Origin: Narthecium ossifragum
Taxonomy: Eukaryota > Streptophyta > Magnoliopsida > Dioscoreales > Nartheciaceae
Direction: 5' to 3'
Assembly: GCA_963920575.1 (NCBI GenBank)
Contig: OY986965.1
Location: 22,518,047-22,582,046 of the forward strand
DNA length: 64,000 bases
Below are positions 32,248 to 44,093 of the stretch, piece by piece. Positions within the stretch are counted from its first letter, which is position 1; each line of letters begins with the position of its first letter. The position numbers and the translations under genes were made by a program. Below the pieces are notes generated by a model that worked only from the letters and a program-made list of their open reading frames with translations, was not told where the DNA came from and searched no databases.

Positions 32248-34271
32248 ATGGCAGGAAAAGGGGAGAGCTCGACTCCTCTTCCTCTTCCCCACAATATGCG
32301 CTAACGCCCTACGGCATCAGAGAGGCAAAGGAGAAGAAAGGAACATGAGGTGACTAATGAGGTTCCAGCTGATACGATTGAGCCATTGTGGGAGGCACGA
32401 CCGGGTGATGATGAGTTCGATACGAGTGGGCCTATTCCTGGAGGGCCTGAAGATGAATCGATCCTAACGCTGTTCATGACCCATGTTGCATATCGGATAT
32501 GGCGTGGAGTGGTATAGTACTTGATACTAAATGTAATTTTTACTTAATTATATACTATTCACTACTGTTACAACAGCTGTTTTATTTACTCAATGACGTA
32601 GGAACGCGGTCCTTTGAAATGTTTGGCCCACGGGACTATGGTGGCTGATTGGGGCGGCGTGGAGACGGCTGAATTCAGAGAGGCCGTGCATGTGTCAGGA
32701 CTGGGGAATTTGCTGGATTGTACATATAGTACAATCAGTAAGGTGTTGGTGTCGGCACTCGTTGAGAGGTGGCAACCGGAAACAAACATATTCCACCTAC
32801 CATGTGGCGAAATGACCATCACACTTGCTGATGTGAGGACCATTCTGGGTATCTCCGTCACTGGACCGGCTGTAGAGCTTCGCAAGATGGCCACTGAGGA
32901 AGCAGCACGGCTGGTTTGTAGTCAATTGGGAGTCTCTATGGAGAGCGCACTGGCTCAACTGAATAAGAATAAAGGAAAGGCACTTAGACTGACATGGCTC
33001 AAAAGTGAGTGCAAAATAGAGAAAGTTGGCCTGGATTGCTCAGTAAAGGCCTACTTGCTCTACTTGCTCGGCTGCACTCTATTTTGTGATAAATCTGCGA
33101 GTAAAGTGCATGTGTCTTACCTTTTTGCACTGAGGGACTTGTCTAATACGGCCCAATATGCATGGGGAGCTGCGGCCCTAGCGTACTTGTACCGACACTT
33201 GGGTGCCGGTAGTAGATGGGCTACGAAGCAAATGGGAGGGTACCTTACCTTGTTGGAGGTAATATCATCACACATGTATGGCATGTGGATCATATATTTA
33301 CCAGTACTCCTAATTATTTTTATGATTTGCAGGCATGGATATACGATCACTTGCCGACGATCGCAAATCCACACCGCGATATACGATACACACCAGACCA
33401 GCCGCGTGTGTATCGCTGGATCCCTGTTAGAGATGGCGGTAATTCTGCAGATAACCTTGTGGTCAAGCGTGAGGAGTTAGATGATCTGAGAGAACATCAG
33501 GTGAGTTGTCGTGTCCTCGTGCAAGCTCTTTTAATTTCCGTATACGATATTTACTCGTGCAAGCTCCTTTGTTACAGGTTTTGTGAGATCCCTACCGTGA
33601 CGAAAGGGGAGGACCATTTCCTAGCGATGACATCAGTTTTTATTTCGGGACTTTGCATGGGATGGATTGTGTCGAGCCTTATCATCCGGACAGAGTCCTT
33701 CGTCAATTTGGTCTTCAACAGATAATTCCTGGTGAGCCCCTTAAGCCGGCATCTCAATCAGTTTGTGTCGGGAAGACTGGGCGAGGATTCAAGAGGACCT
33801 TTGACTTCGTGCCAGAGTTTTGGAACAGATGGGGTAACCGTGTGATACGAGCAGCAAGGACTGCTCCAGCTGCGAAGGTGGGACACGATTGCGTGCCCGA
33901 GTACATGGGCTGGTACCGATCTCATTCACATGTGAGGGTACAAAACCCATCATTCAAGACATCATCCTATCAGCATTCTGTAGATTTACATGTTGCGGTA
34001 TGTTAGACTTGAGGTTTATGATTGTAGATTATTATTTTGTTTCTTTTGTATCGTTCATAAGTTTTATTATGTCTTCTGATTGCAGTTTGATCGTTGCATG
34101 GAGATTATCGACGATACAGTTGCGCATGCAGATAACTTAACTGTCGCTGAGCACACAAGAAGATGGCGTCAAGCCAGCGCAATTGGGCATGGCTATAGAA
34201 GCCACTCCGGGCAATCATATGTCAGGCGGACACGTAGAAGATCAGAAGAGGAAGGCCCATCTGGTTGTTAA
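32248..34271 (+). pseudogene. MULE-borne plant mobile domain (PMD) gene, five exons, two nonsense codons
   Basis: Five exons fit with consensus splice sites and a continuous phase: 32248-32511, 32602-33258, 33333-33500, 33578-33997 and 34086-34271, 565 codons in all. The protein matches the plant mobile domain family (MAIN/MAIL-like, 'PP7 long form homolog'): ALVERWQPETNIFHLPCGEM, DVRTILGISVTGPAV, WGAAALAYLYRHL, DQPRVYRWIPV, FGTLHGMDCVEPYHPDRVL and EYMGWYRSHSH. PMD proteins are known both as silencing factors in plants and as transposon passengers. Two codons break it: TAA at 32302-32304 and TGA at 33584-33586, the latter where the family has Trp (VLWDPYR). Apart from these the frame is clean, so inactivation was recent. 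An acceptor-like site at 32242 suggests a 5' untranslated intron holding the left array. Confidence 0.85.
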
Positions 34272-34506
34272 ACATCCGTTGGTTGTTACGTTAAACACTT
34301 CGTCTTATAAACACTTGGTTGTTTGAAGTTGGCATCCCAAATTTTTGTGACTTCCGCACTTGGGAAGTCCATTTTTGGCCTATGGGCGTGTGTAAATTTT
34401 GTGAACCTCTGGCAGCTAAGTTTGGTATGTAATGTTCACAGGTTTCTCCAGCTTAACAGGTTTTACAACTTGGTTCGGGTTTTACAAACCGTTAATTATC
34501 GTAAAT

Positions 34507-35015
34507 ATCGGCATTTCGTAACCGACAATTTAGAGTAATGTCGGCTTTTCGGAGCCGAATAACTCATTCGGTTTTTAATAACCGATTCGTTTCCTACTTT
34601 CGGAATTTAATTACCGATTTCAAAAGAAAAAAAACGGTGCCGGGTATCCGTTTAATTTTCAAGGAATACACTACATGAAATTAATCGTGCACCACATGAA
34701 ATGTTCGGACTTTCGGGACCGAACAACTAATAGCCGATTTAAGTTCATATTTTGAGATTTTAAGTACCGAAAATATGTGAATTTGTCGGCTTATTGGGAC
34801 CGAATTTTTTTTTACAATATTATTGACTAGTGTCGGATTATCGGGACCGAACAACTAATAGTCAATTGTCGGATTATCAGGACCGATAATTTTGTGAAAT
34901 TATCGGCTTCCTTTAACCGTACTATATTTATCGGATTTTCGGGACCGAATATTAACCTTATGTCCGGTATCACATGACCGAATATAAAATGCATTTACGG
35001 CTTCACGAAGCCGAA
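34507..35015. repeat. Central CGG-N10-CCG array of the MULE
   Basis: Exact units begin at 34509, 34542, 34569, 34601, 34635, 34706, 34787, 34834, 34870, 34904, 34932, 34965 and 34998, with a variant (GAG..CCG) at 34754. Steps are mostly 27-36 bp, with 33 or 34 most common. Many cores end in CGGGACCGA. The array occupies the space between the 3' ends of the two convergent genes, starting about 235 bp after the PMD stop and ending about 295 bp before the transposase stop on this strand. Confidence 0.95.
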
Positions 35016-35308
35016 AGTTTCCACAACTGACAGTAATAGATGATCTGAATTACAATACTTGTACCTTTAACTACAATGACAACAGATAAGTTTAGCTACA
35101 ATTCATGTCAACACTACAATTCTATGACAACACTACAATTCTAAATGATCTGATTTATTTCCGATATTCTTTGCCTGATCAATAGGGAACCCCTGGCCAC
35201 AATCTTGCCCTTCTTTGCCTTCAATCCCCTGCAAGTAACAGCAAGGCATGAGATGTCTTCACACAGTAACAAACTAACAAGCTAGGTGGAGAACAAGTAA
35301 CAAACTAC

Positions 35309-38300
35309 CTATGTGGACTCATTGTCGCCAATTTCAATGGTTTCCCTCGTGGCAACATTGGGTCCCTTGATCTCCATGAAATGCTTGGTCTGCTTGTCAT
35401 AGATGTCCCAACCCTTGGCACATTCTTGTCTGCATCTGAGCCAGCTCCTAGCTATGGGTGGGATAGGATGACCAGGGTGCATGTGGATCATGACGAAGTG
35501 TCCACCATTCACGAAACCAATTGCGATGGTCTTCCGCATGAGGGCTGGCTGCGGGGGGCTCCAAAGTGGCAGGAAAGTCAAGTACTGACTCGCGGAAATG
35601 TGGATTAAGACAACTTCGTAGCGAGAGGCAATAATAGGTCCCATATCTGGCATGGTCATCCACCCATCAACAGGAGGATAGTTCTCATAATAAGCCAACC
35701 TATTGGCAAGCTCTGAAACTCTCACCTCACCCTCGTGATACACCCGACAGTACTCAGTACTATGTGTCATCAATTCATTCCCCAGATCCCTCCGCACCTG
35801 GAGCCAGTTGTCTTCACCGAAGCCCATCAGCCCGGCTATTGCCCTAAAGCCACTGTTACCGTCAGCTTCAACATCCCTCACATGTGTTATATATGGCCGC
35901 AGACCTTCAGGAAACTGAGACAAGTATGCCTCACGGCATGTACTGGCAGCTACGGCAAGAGTGCGGATCACTCTATCCTTTGGCATCCTCTTTGCCTTGA
36001 CACTTGTCCTCTCAGTGGAGTTGGGTGCAACTTTAGGCAGATTTGAAGCTAAAGATGGGCAGTTACTGTCCTTACTGTCATTGAATGACGGGGCATACTC
36101 GAAGCTAGATGGGTCACGGCGGGTCGATGTTGACAGCTTCTTTCCCTTTGCACTTGGGCGACCTCGTGTCCTCAAGTTCACCTCTGGCTCGACTAGTGCA
36201 GTACATTGTGGGTCTTCCAATTCCAACAGTTTCTTCAACAGCTGGACTTTCCCATTGTCATCCAATTCATCAAACCGTTTGTCTAGACGGGCCAGTGCAT
36301 TTTTGCATGATAGGTTTGAGTCTGACTTAGAGGTCATAGGCAGTACATCCAGCTTCTTCCAATAATGATATACACTAGAGAGAGGTACAGCCCTGCCTTC
36401 TCGCCTGTACTCCGCAATCTCATGGGCACATGGCAAACCATGGGTACGCCTTACTTGGCAGCTGCAAGCATGCTCGTCTGGGCCTATATCCTCTACTCGT
36501 TTGGCCTCTGCACAGATGATATCGAGTGCGGTTTTTGAGACGAAACCCCTTAGCTCTCGGAATATGGCTGGCCTGAAATCATGCTGCACAATGTACTTGC
36601 TCTTCTCAAAAGAAGCAAGGATCTCCGTGTGTTGGAGCTCGAGCAGGGCATTGATCGTGGTCCAGGAGGTGTGAAAACTGCAGTTCGATGCCCCCAGATG
36701 CCTCTTCAACTTTGCATGTGCACTCTCAACCCGATTTGTAGTGACATTATCGAAGTGCATACATTTATTTGTCCATGCGCTGACAAACAATTCCTTGTAC
36801 TTGAGCAGCCATGACTCCTTGACATAATCAAGAGCACTTTGGTAGCCGCAGAAGGACTTCTCCATTGACTCCACATTTTGGATAAATTCTGTCTCAGTCT
36901 CAGAACTAACAAGCAGCTCCCAGCTCAGCAGAAAAGATTTCCACTTCTCATTTGTCCCAAACATCTTTTTACAATTTGCTGTTATATTCTTATTGATATG
37001 CCACCTACATAGCATGTTCTTGGTGTTAGGAAACACGGACTGCACAGCCTTCATCAAACTAAGTTCCCTATCAGTCAGGACAACCCGGGGCAGCATGCAA
37101 CCCTCCAACAGTGACTTTAACTTCTCCATGGCCCATTGGTAGGTTTCCTCTCTCTTAGACTCAAGGTACGCATAGGCGCCAGCAAATGTCATACATGTAT
37201 TCAAGAAAGTCAACTAACCGTCTAAATCAATCCTACTCGATCACATAGTGACTAATAGAAAACTATAACAAATTCATATGTCAATTACCTGTGGGCGTCA
37301 CTCCAACAATCTCGAGTAAGGGAAGCCGGTACTTGTTGGTTTTGTATGTGCAATCCATAATCAGCACCTCTGGAAAGGCACGCAATAGCTCAACCGAAGA
37401 CGGGTGTGCCCAAAATATGCTTCGGACACAAGATGTGTCATCACTGCTCGTATGCCACTCAGTATAACAAGCATCATTTAGGTGGCCCAAGAGTTGCTGC
37501 ATCTCTGATCGACCGGCTTTCTCAATTACCCTATGCTTCTGTCTTGCATTATAAACATGTCTTATGGTTGACACATTGTGCTCATTCCTATGCTTCAGGG
37601 TATTCAAGATCATCCTCGGCTTGACTAGACTCTTGGACATGTCAACTAAAATCATTTGTTCCTCTTCTGATAATCTCCCAGCATATGCATGACCCTCAAG
37701 ATGAGGTGCAGATGGGTGGTTATGCACGCCACATTCCACCCTGATCATCCAGTCATCATCGGATGGTAGCTTCAGTCCCCAGACTTTGAAGGGACAGCCA
37801 CATTTCTTAGTGCCGCAGCTTTTCTTCTTCTTGGTCGGAGCCTTCTTATCAACAGCTTTCCTCCGTTGGGACGAGTCCCTATATTCACCACTTCTCTCAC
37901 ATGCCAAAAGGAGCCTTGGTTTTCTACCAAACCCACCCGTCTCTGAGCTTTTGATCACTATGACCAGCCCATTCTGCCTACCCACTTCTTGAGTCCACTG
38001 GATCAGGGTTTCACGGCTGTGAAATATCTGCATGCATGAATAAGAAAACGGTCAGTTGGAAAAAAAAATTACCATGTTAGTAGAAAACAGTTGTGCATAC
38101 CATGTTAGTCGTGAACATCGACGTGTAATCCACGACAATCGCATGTCCAACACCACTGCCAGCAGTGGAAGCATAGTCCTGTCATATCACAATTATTATA
38201 CTCATTTCGGTATAAAAAAACCGATAACTTACGAATTGTTCGGCTTCCAACAACCGAACAATGATGCAAAAGTCGGCTATTCAAAACCGAATATAAGATA

Positions 38301-38641
38301 AATCTTCGGTATATACGAACCGAAAAATTATAGTTGGCTTTATGAAACCGAACTTCGCATACAATATCGGTTATAAAAAACCGTTACATATAAAGTTTCG
38401 GCTAGTATGGACCGATAAATATACAATTATCGGGGTTTTGAAGCCGCTAATTATTATAAAGTTCGGTTTGCAATAACCGACAAATATAACAACGACCGGC
38501 CTGGTTTGACAGATCAGGACGCGCTACTTCAGGTTAACAAAAAAAAATCCAAAACAAACCAAAAAAAGAGAACTACGATACCTTAAGATGGCCCGTCGTT
38601 TCGTCCGCGTGCTCTGGGGATGATAGGCTTTCCGAAGCCAT
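35309..38641 (-). CDS. MULE transposase with C-terminal OTU-like domain, four exons
   Basis: Exons are 38641-38582, 38178-38101, 38027-37289 and 37194-35309, 921 codons with stop. Order of parts: a FAR1/WRKY-GCM1-type zinc cluster (Cys117, Cys122, Cys124, His148, His150); the MULE DDE core with Asp271 (IMDCTYKTNKY), Asp334 (VVLTDRE) and Glu449 (NRVESAHAKL), and CRWHINKNI between; a SWIM finger (Cys536, Cys538, Cys548, His550); a basic linker; and an OTU cysteine-protease-like domain. In the OTU part the expected DGNC reads DGNS (Ser740), while the His in GGHFVMIHM (about 858) remains. The exon 4 acceptor needed to keep the frame is AT (37196-37195), not AG. Exon 1 (MASESLSSPEHADET) is the least certain. 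It would cut and paste this element; as it stands, splicing may fail. Confidence 0.88.
38206..38482. repeat. Right CGG-N10-CCG array, inside transposase intron 1
   Basis: Exact units begin at 38208, 38241, 38274, 38307, 38368, 38399, 38431 and 38464, with a TGG..CCG variant at 38335 and a CGG..CAG variant at 38497. Successive steps are 33, 33, 33, 28, 33, 31, 32, 33 and 33 bp. By the exon model the array lies wholly inside the first intron of the transposase gene (38581-38179). Confidence 0.95.
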
Positions 38642-39044
38642 CTTCAGCCCTCGTTAGAGCGAGTGGGAATGATGTCGATTTGGGCACGATGTGTGGAGGT
38701 CTGTAGGAGGCAATGTAGGTGGAGATGGGTCCTCGTGACCGTGAGGAGCTGCTGCAGGTGCTTCGGGAAGTAAGATTGGTGATAGAGGACGGTTTTTTGA
38801 GGTTGGAGGTAGGAGACGGGTTGAGTTGAGGAGCTACCGTAGGTGACGATGTAGATGACGATGCTTCATAGGTCGTGGTGCACACAGTAAATCCAGGGGT
38901 TTAAACTAATTAGCTTTGGATAATTAATGAAGGGAGTTAATTAAGGGCATTTTAGTAAACTCACGATAGGGGTATACTGGGTAATAATATTAGGTGGTGC
39001 ACACATAAAATATTGTATTGCATTTAAAACTACCCATTCTTATT

Positions 39045-40949
39045 AGTAGCACAAGAAAATGACATGGTGATATATAAGATTTAAATAAAAGGTATATCTT
39101 GAAGACAAGATTTCACAAAAAGAGTATCATCTACTTTCTCCTATTAAAACCATTATAGAGAGGCAAATTACTCATTTTATAATATACCTTGCCCTATGTG
39201 TTTATTCCAAATCATACAATAACTTAGAAAATTTAAAAACATAATTCAAACTTCATATCACGTGAATTATAATGATTTATGAGCAAAAACATGGGATTTG
39301 AGCTCTCAAACATTTAAGCATCATTCAACTCTATAATTGGACAAAGTACACCAATAATTAAACAAAGTAATCAAACTTAGTTATCTCATCACATTACCTT
39401 GAAGCAAATGGATATAAACTTTTCAAGTTGAGGTTTAAGTACTCCACCATTGTTTCATAAACAATTTCAAGATACATAATGTCTGAGCACAAGTGATTTA
39501 AGAGTTCACATATCTAAACCATTCAATTGAATTATAGAAGTAAAAAAATAAGATAACTATATTGCATCACAAGAGTCATATAGATGACAAGAACATTGAA
39601 GTATAGTTTGCTCAATCTATTTCCTTGAATTATAAAGATCAATAGCTTTCGGATTAGATTCGAGTTTATAGCTCCCATACACCAACAATTTGAAATATAT
39701 GACATTTAAATTGACAAAAGCCAAACCATCCAACATAAAAATATGCATTTGACCCATACATGCCCATTCGTATAGATATGTCATTCAAAATATACACATA
39801 TATAATCCATATCATGTAGTAGTGACAATCAAACCAATGGACCATAAACATTAATCTATTCCATTCCACTTAAGCCAAACACATGAAATCTAATCATGAC
39901 TATGAAATACACATGTGCACTCATATAAATTAGATATAAGCATTTGAGCAACCCCGTAAATAAACCATAAGAAAAACACTTTTGACAACATTTCAAAAAA
40001 TTTGAAGTTCTTCATGCATAGCTAAATAATAATAACATTCATTGTATTAGACTTCCTTAGAACATTTGAGCTTAAGTTTGTTGGTCGGATGGTTGCTGCT
40101 GGCTCAGGTTGCGGCCAGATGGGATGTAGGCCCAGACAGTAACTCCCTTTTATATGTTCATAATGGCTTGTTTTGGACCCTGATATTGAGTTTTATATAT
40201 ATACACAGTTTGATTTGTTTGTTTATTTTTGTCAATGGAGTCTGCAGATATGGTAGATCTATACACCACCACCTTTAGTTATTTTGGTCAACTAGTAGGT
40301 GTTTGAAAGGTAGGTTGGCATCTATTCTTCGTGTAACTTATCACTCCTGAGAGTGACACTTAATTTAAAAGAATTCCTTCAGAAATTTTCACTTTATGTC
40401 ATGTTATTTACTTTTCATGAGCAGCACTCATAGGACAATGATGTATGCGCATTATGTTACTTTTTCAAGAGTGGCCAGCAACTTTTGGTTAAGATCTAAG
40501 TCAGTGAATGAGGAGTTGTTCTTGTATTCTTATCCTTTTTTTTTGTGGTTTTAAGGGCATTTTGCAAGGAACACATACCATTAATAGCTATGTGCATGTC
40601 TGTCCGTCCATACTTGGCATAGATTTCTACGTCTCAGCGCGTGTCTGCTTAATGGCATCGAGCTTTTGATCCCTAGCTTTTAAATCTTATCAGCGTCTCG
40701 ATAAATGATGAGCAGTTTTAAATGCATACGCGCTATCTTGATTGCCTACTTGGAGGAATTTTAATGCATATCTTTCTCACATAAAATTCTTGGAAATTAT
40801 GCAAGAATTATATGAGAGAGCATCCATAGCATGGCGTACAGCGCGCGGATGTGGGCATATATGCCTGCCCAATTATTAATAGGCATGATGAAGATGTAAG
40901 GAAATTGTCCTCTTAATCTCTGATAAATAGTCAACAAATAAGATTACAA

Positions 40950-40951
<2 letters not shown>
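39045..40951. other. AT-rich intergenic DNA, no gene recognised
   Basis: To about 40060 the sequence is AT-rich and non-coding, like the flanks at 20444-21586 and 30125-30720; it may belong to one large old LTR element invaded by all the transposons between. From 40060 onward the composition changes. No frame with family resemblance and no RNA gene is seen. Confidence 0.4.

Positions 40952-41017
<66 letters not shown>
40952..41017. repeat. (AT)n microsatellite, 33 units
   Basis: A pure AT dinucleotide run of about 66 bases. Such runs are highly variable in length between individuals. Confidence 0.98.
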
Positions 41018-41020
<3 letters not shown>

Positions 41021-41779
41021 TAGCCTGTGAAAATTTCTCCTGATAAAGGTGGTGGCTGATCCTATTATTTTGGTTTTTGATTCACCACTCAATGAAGGAT
41101 TGAGGGGGTTTTCAATTGGCTCGGAAGAAATAAGAATGAACCGACTTTTTCCCTATCAGCCAATTTGCTGCTGTATCCAGTTCAACCATGCATTGCTCTT
41201 GGAAATGATCTCATTTCTTGCATTGGCCTATCATTCTAAGCGAAATAATTAAAAGAGAATGCCCTGACTCCCAACATTTTAACTATAAGTCTATAAGAAA
41301 GAGAGAAAAAAAAGAAGTAATTTTTAGCATCCCACACCCCACGTCTTAAAATGATTACTTTTGCAGTTATTCTACCAAACGGAAATTTTTCATATTTTTT
41401 TTCATACTCGAAACTTCTCTTTTACATATTCACCACATAAAGCTACTCTACATCACAACCATATGCTACAACAACTCTAACAAAGTTTTCTGCTAAACTT
41501 TATAAAATAGAGCTGTTTGGACTGTTTCAGCGTAAGAGCCAAGCCAGAACTGCATATGAGAAATCCTTCCCAAATCCTTTGAATTTGATCTCTCCCAGAC
41601 TAGACAGACCTGATCTAAGCAAAATTTGGTGATAACCTCACCGTAAATCAAGATGCTAATACTTTCCATGACCAAATAGCGACAGAATATAGACTATCAC
41701 GACCTTTAACGGTGTTAATTCGAAACAACCATCAGATTCTAATCCAAAACAATGAACAACAATGAACCTGGTAAATGTA

Positions 41780-42824
41780 CTATACTCCAACGTCTCGAGT
41801 CACAGCTCGCAACCATGCCATGCGCCTTCGGCCTCCAGTACTCAGAAATATGAATCTGTTGTACTCATCGCGTAGGATGAACAACGCTTTAACATAGAGG
41901 TCGTCATCTAACCCTTCAATGCCATTGAGTTCAGCCATGCATTCATCCAGTCTCTTATAGCCCTCTGTTATGGATAATCCCATCACAGATGCTTTCCTCT
42001 CTGAAACATCTAAATGGCTGCTTACTACAGCTTCGGCACCATTCCGTTGGAATGTATGCCCCTTGTACGTCTGTCTTGATGTGGACACTGAAGAAGTTCG
42101 GCGTCTTTTCTGCTGATCTATAGGGGTTGATTGTTTAATAATCTCTGTTGGCACTAACTCTTCAGCATCTGCAACAGTAACTGAATAATTCGGGTCATCT
42201 TTAGATTCCAAACATGACTTGGATACTTCGGTGACTTCGTTTGGATCCATTCCCTCACTTGTATCTTCCACCAGGACATCAACACATAGAGCAGAGCTCC
42301 CCATGTCCTTCGAGTTACCAAAAATGATCTCTAATTGTCGAAATGCTGGCACAGGCTTCTGCTTGTAAGACCTCGCAGATGGGTTCTTCTGCATGGGAAA
42401 AATGTGTCAGTTGTTAGTTGCATCAGTGAAGAGAAGAGAAACTTTTTTAGTAAGTTCCAGTCAGTAATTGAATTACCATAACATATTCCATCCAGCTTGA
42501 ATCATCAGCTATCACAACTTGTTTCTTCTCATCCCAGCCAAACTTAGGGTGGTTCTTGAGTTGCTTTACAACAGTGTACTCATGTCGGTAAAATTTTGTG
42601 CGATTCTTTAATTGATCAACGTCAACATCCATGTTCGTCTTCTGGTTAAATTTAACCAAAATCTCACGCCATGCATCTTTCTTGAATTTTGTACCCTCTT
42701 TCCCTCCGTTCAGCGAATACTCCACTAACAACTCTAGGAAAGCTCTATCCATTACAGTCGTCCAAAATAACCTACCACGGAATGATTCAGAATCATTTTG
42801 GGGATCCATCGACCTTGATGACAT
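41780..42824 (-). CDS. Myb/SANT-like DNA-binding domain protein
   Basis: Two exons, 42824-42477 and 42388-41780, join in phase (EYVM then KNPSARS) to give 318 residues. Residues 18-115 form a Myb/SANT-like domain (Myb_DNA-bind_3 type): LFWTTVMDRAFLELLVEYS, WREILVKFNQKT, LKNRTKFYRHEYTVVKQL, FGWDEKKQVVIADDSSW. The family has trihelix-like folds with conserved tryptophans and includes L10-interacting Myb proteins and the Myb-like partner of PIF/Harbinger transposases. The C-terminal 200 residues hold a polar linker and a helical region ending in a typical RRMAWLRAV. The start at 42824 lies directly after an acceptor (ctaccag), so a 5' exon is likely. A candidate is around 44823-44752 (MSNTSLEEKRRRRRR), which could join in phase 0 across a 1.9-kb intron. 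Probably a nuclear DNA-binding protein; targets are unknown. Confidence 0.85.
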
Positions 42825-44093
42825 CTGGTAGCAAAAACGACATATCAAAACACGACAAAAGTCAGTTGTTTTGCTACCAGCACAAAACAATCCCCTGGAT
42901 TTAAGAAATAACATAAGGACAACTACCAAAAAAAATTGAGCACAAAATCATTTTTTTAGGTTTTTGACCACAACTATAACTTGAACAATAAATTTTCTCA
43001 CATCAGCAAGAAACATATATTATCTGGTAGCAAGAAGGTTCAACTTGAGGCATATATCCAAACAACCTATCTCTGTGAAGTCAAAAATAAAGCCCATGAA
43101 ACATTTCCTAGGCCTAATATGTTTGATAAGTGTCTGAGAGATTAGGGACCTTGATCCAGACAAGGCTTTCCTGACGCATCTTATCAGAATAGGCTATCTC
43201 GTGTATGCATTACCGAGTAGATAAGCGTATGTCCTACAAGATAGGAACTTCATCCTATTCTGATTGATAAAACAAAACACTCCAATAGAAATTTAAGTCT
43301 CAAGAATATTTGGCGATGGATACATGCTGCAAATAAAAGCATCAGCTGATAATAATACTACCTCTTGTATCATTGGGTTGTGTAATTTTCTTGAGAAACA
43401 ATAAGGTTAAGTCAGCACCATCAGTTTATCATATGTTTGGCATAAGCAACATGATTACATTACTTACACTAAAGCCTGATAAAGAGATGAATATCAGCTC
43501 TAGGGGAATGATTCAAACAGCATCTAGAGACTCCTTTGTTCCCCCTCTTATAAGTTAGGAAATAATAGCTAAAAGAGGCTATATCCTTTTCCTTATACCC
43601 AACTTAAGTCCCATTGAGTAGTAGGAAATAGCGAAACAATGAAGAAAAGCCTAGAAGATGGAAAAAGGAAAATAGTATTCGATCTAAATGCTTTCCTGAG
43701 TGTTCTAAAGAGAATTTGATGTTTAAAGCCAAGTTGGAGTGAAACGTATACTTCTGGATTTTAAGTACAATGACCAACTAGTGAAATACCATTCATAACA
43801 GTTATGAACTCACTACTCTATACTCCATTATAAGGATTTAGCAGATTTAAGTATTTAACTCACGCTTAATCGCTTCCCTATTCTTGGAACCAAACCGAAG
43901 CTTGCATGCGATGTCCCACACTGAGATGTGAGAATAAAATCTCAGCATGCCCTTGGCCCCTTCAAATAAACATGAAAGGTAAAGCTGACCGATTTAAAGG
44001 GTTACATGTCCGAGAATCGACATGCTCAAAAGTACCATAATCAAACTTCGACAGTGACTAGTTATCCCATGAACACTCAGACTACCACACTAA
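42825..44093. other. Probable first intron or 5' flank of the Myb/SANT gene
   Basis: No coding frame recognised. If the 5' exon near 44752-44823 is real, this is intron sequence on the minus strand. Confidence 0.4.

Larger units (their letters stand above)
31395..39035 (-). mobile_element. Complete Mutator-like element (MULE), 7.6 kb, with transposase-OTU and PMD genes
   Basis: The left terminus GGATGGTTTTAAATGC and the right terminus in reverse complement GGGTAGTTTTAAATGC start inverted repeats of about 50 bp that share TTTTAAATGCAATACAATA. Both sides carry the perfect 9-bp duplication attcttatt (31386-31394 and 39036-39044), the Mutator signature. Inside are a transposase gene on the minus strand (38641-35309) and a plant-mobile-domain gene on the plus strand (32248-34271), converging. 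Three arrays of CGG-N10-CCG fill most of the remaining space. The strand given is that of the transposase. Both genes carry light damage, so this copy may no longer be autonomous although its ends look mobilisable. Confidence 0.95.

Noticed and set aside
38583..38885. Open frame of 100 codons on the minus strand upstream of the transposase
   Set aside because: It ends in a stop before the splice donor at 38581. The frame that joins exon 2 in phase starts at 38641 instead, so the longer frame is probably not used.
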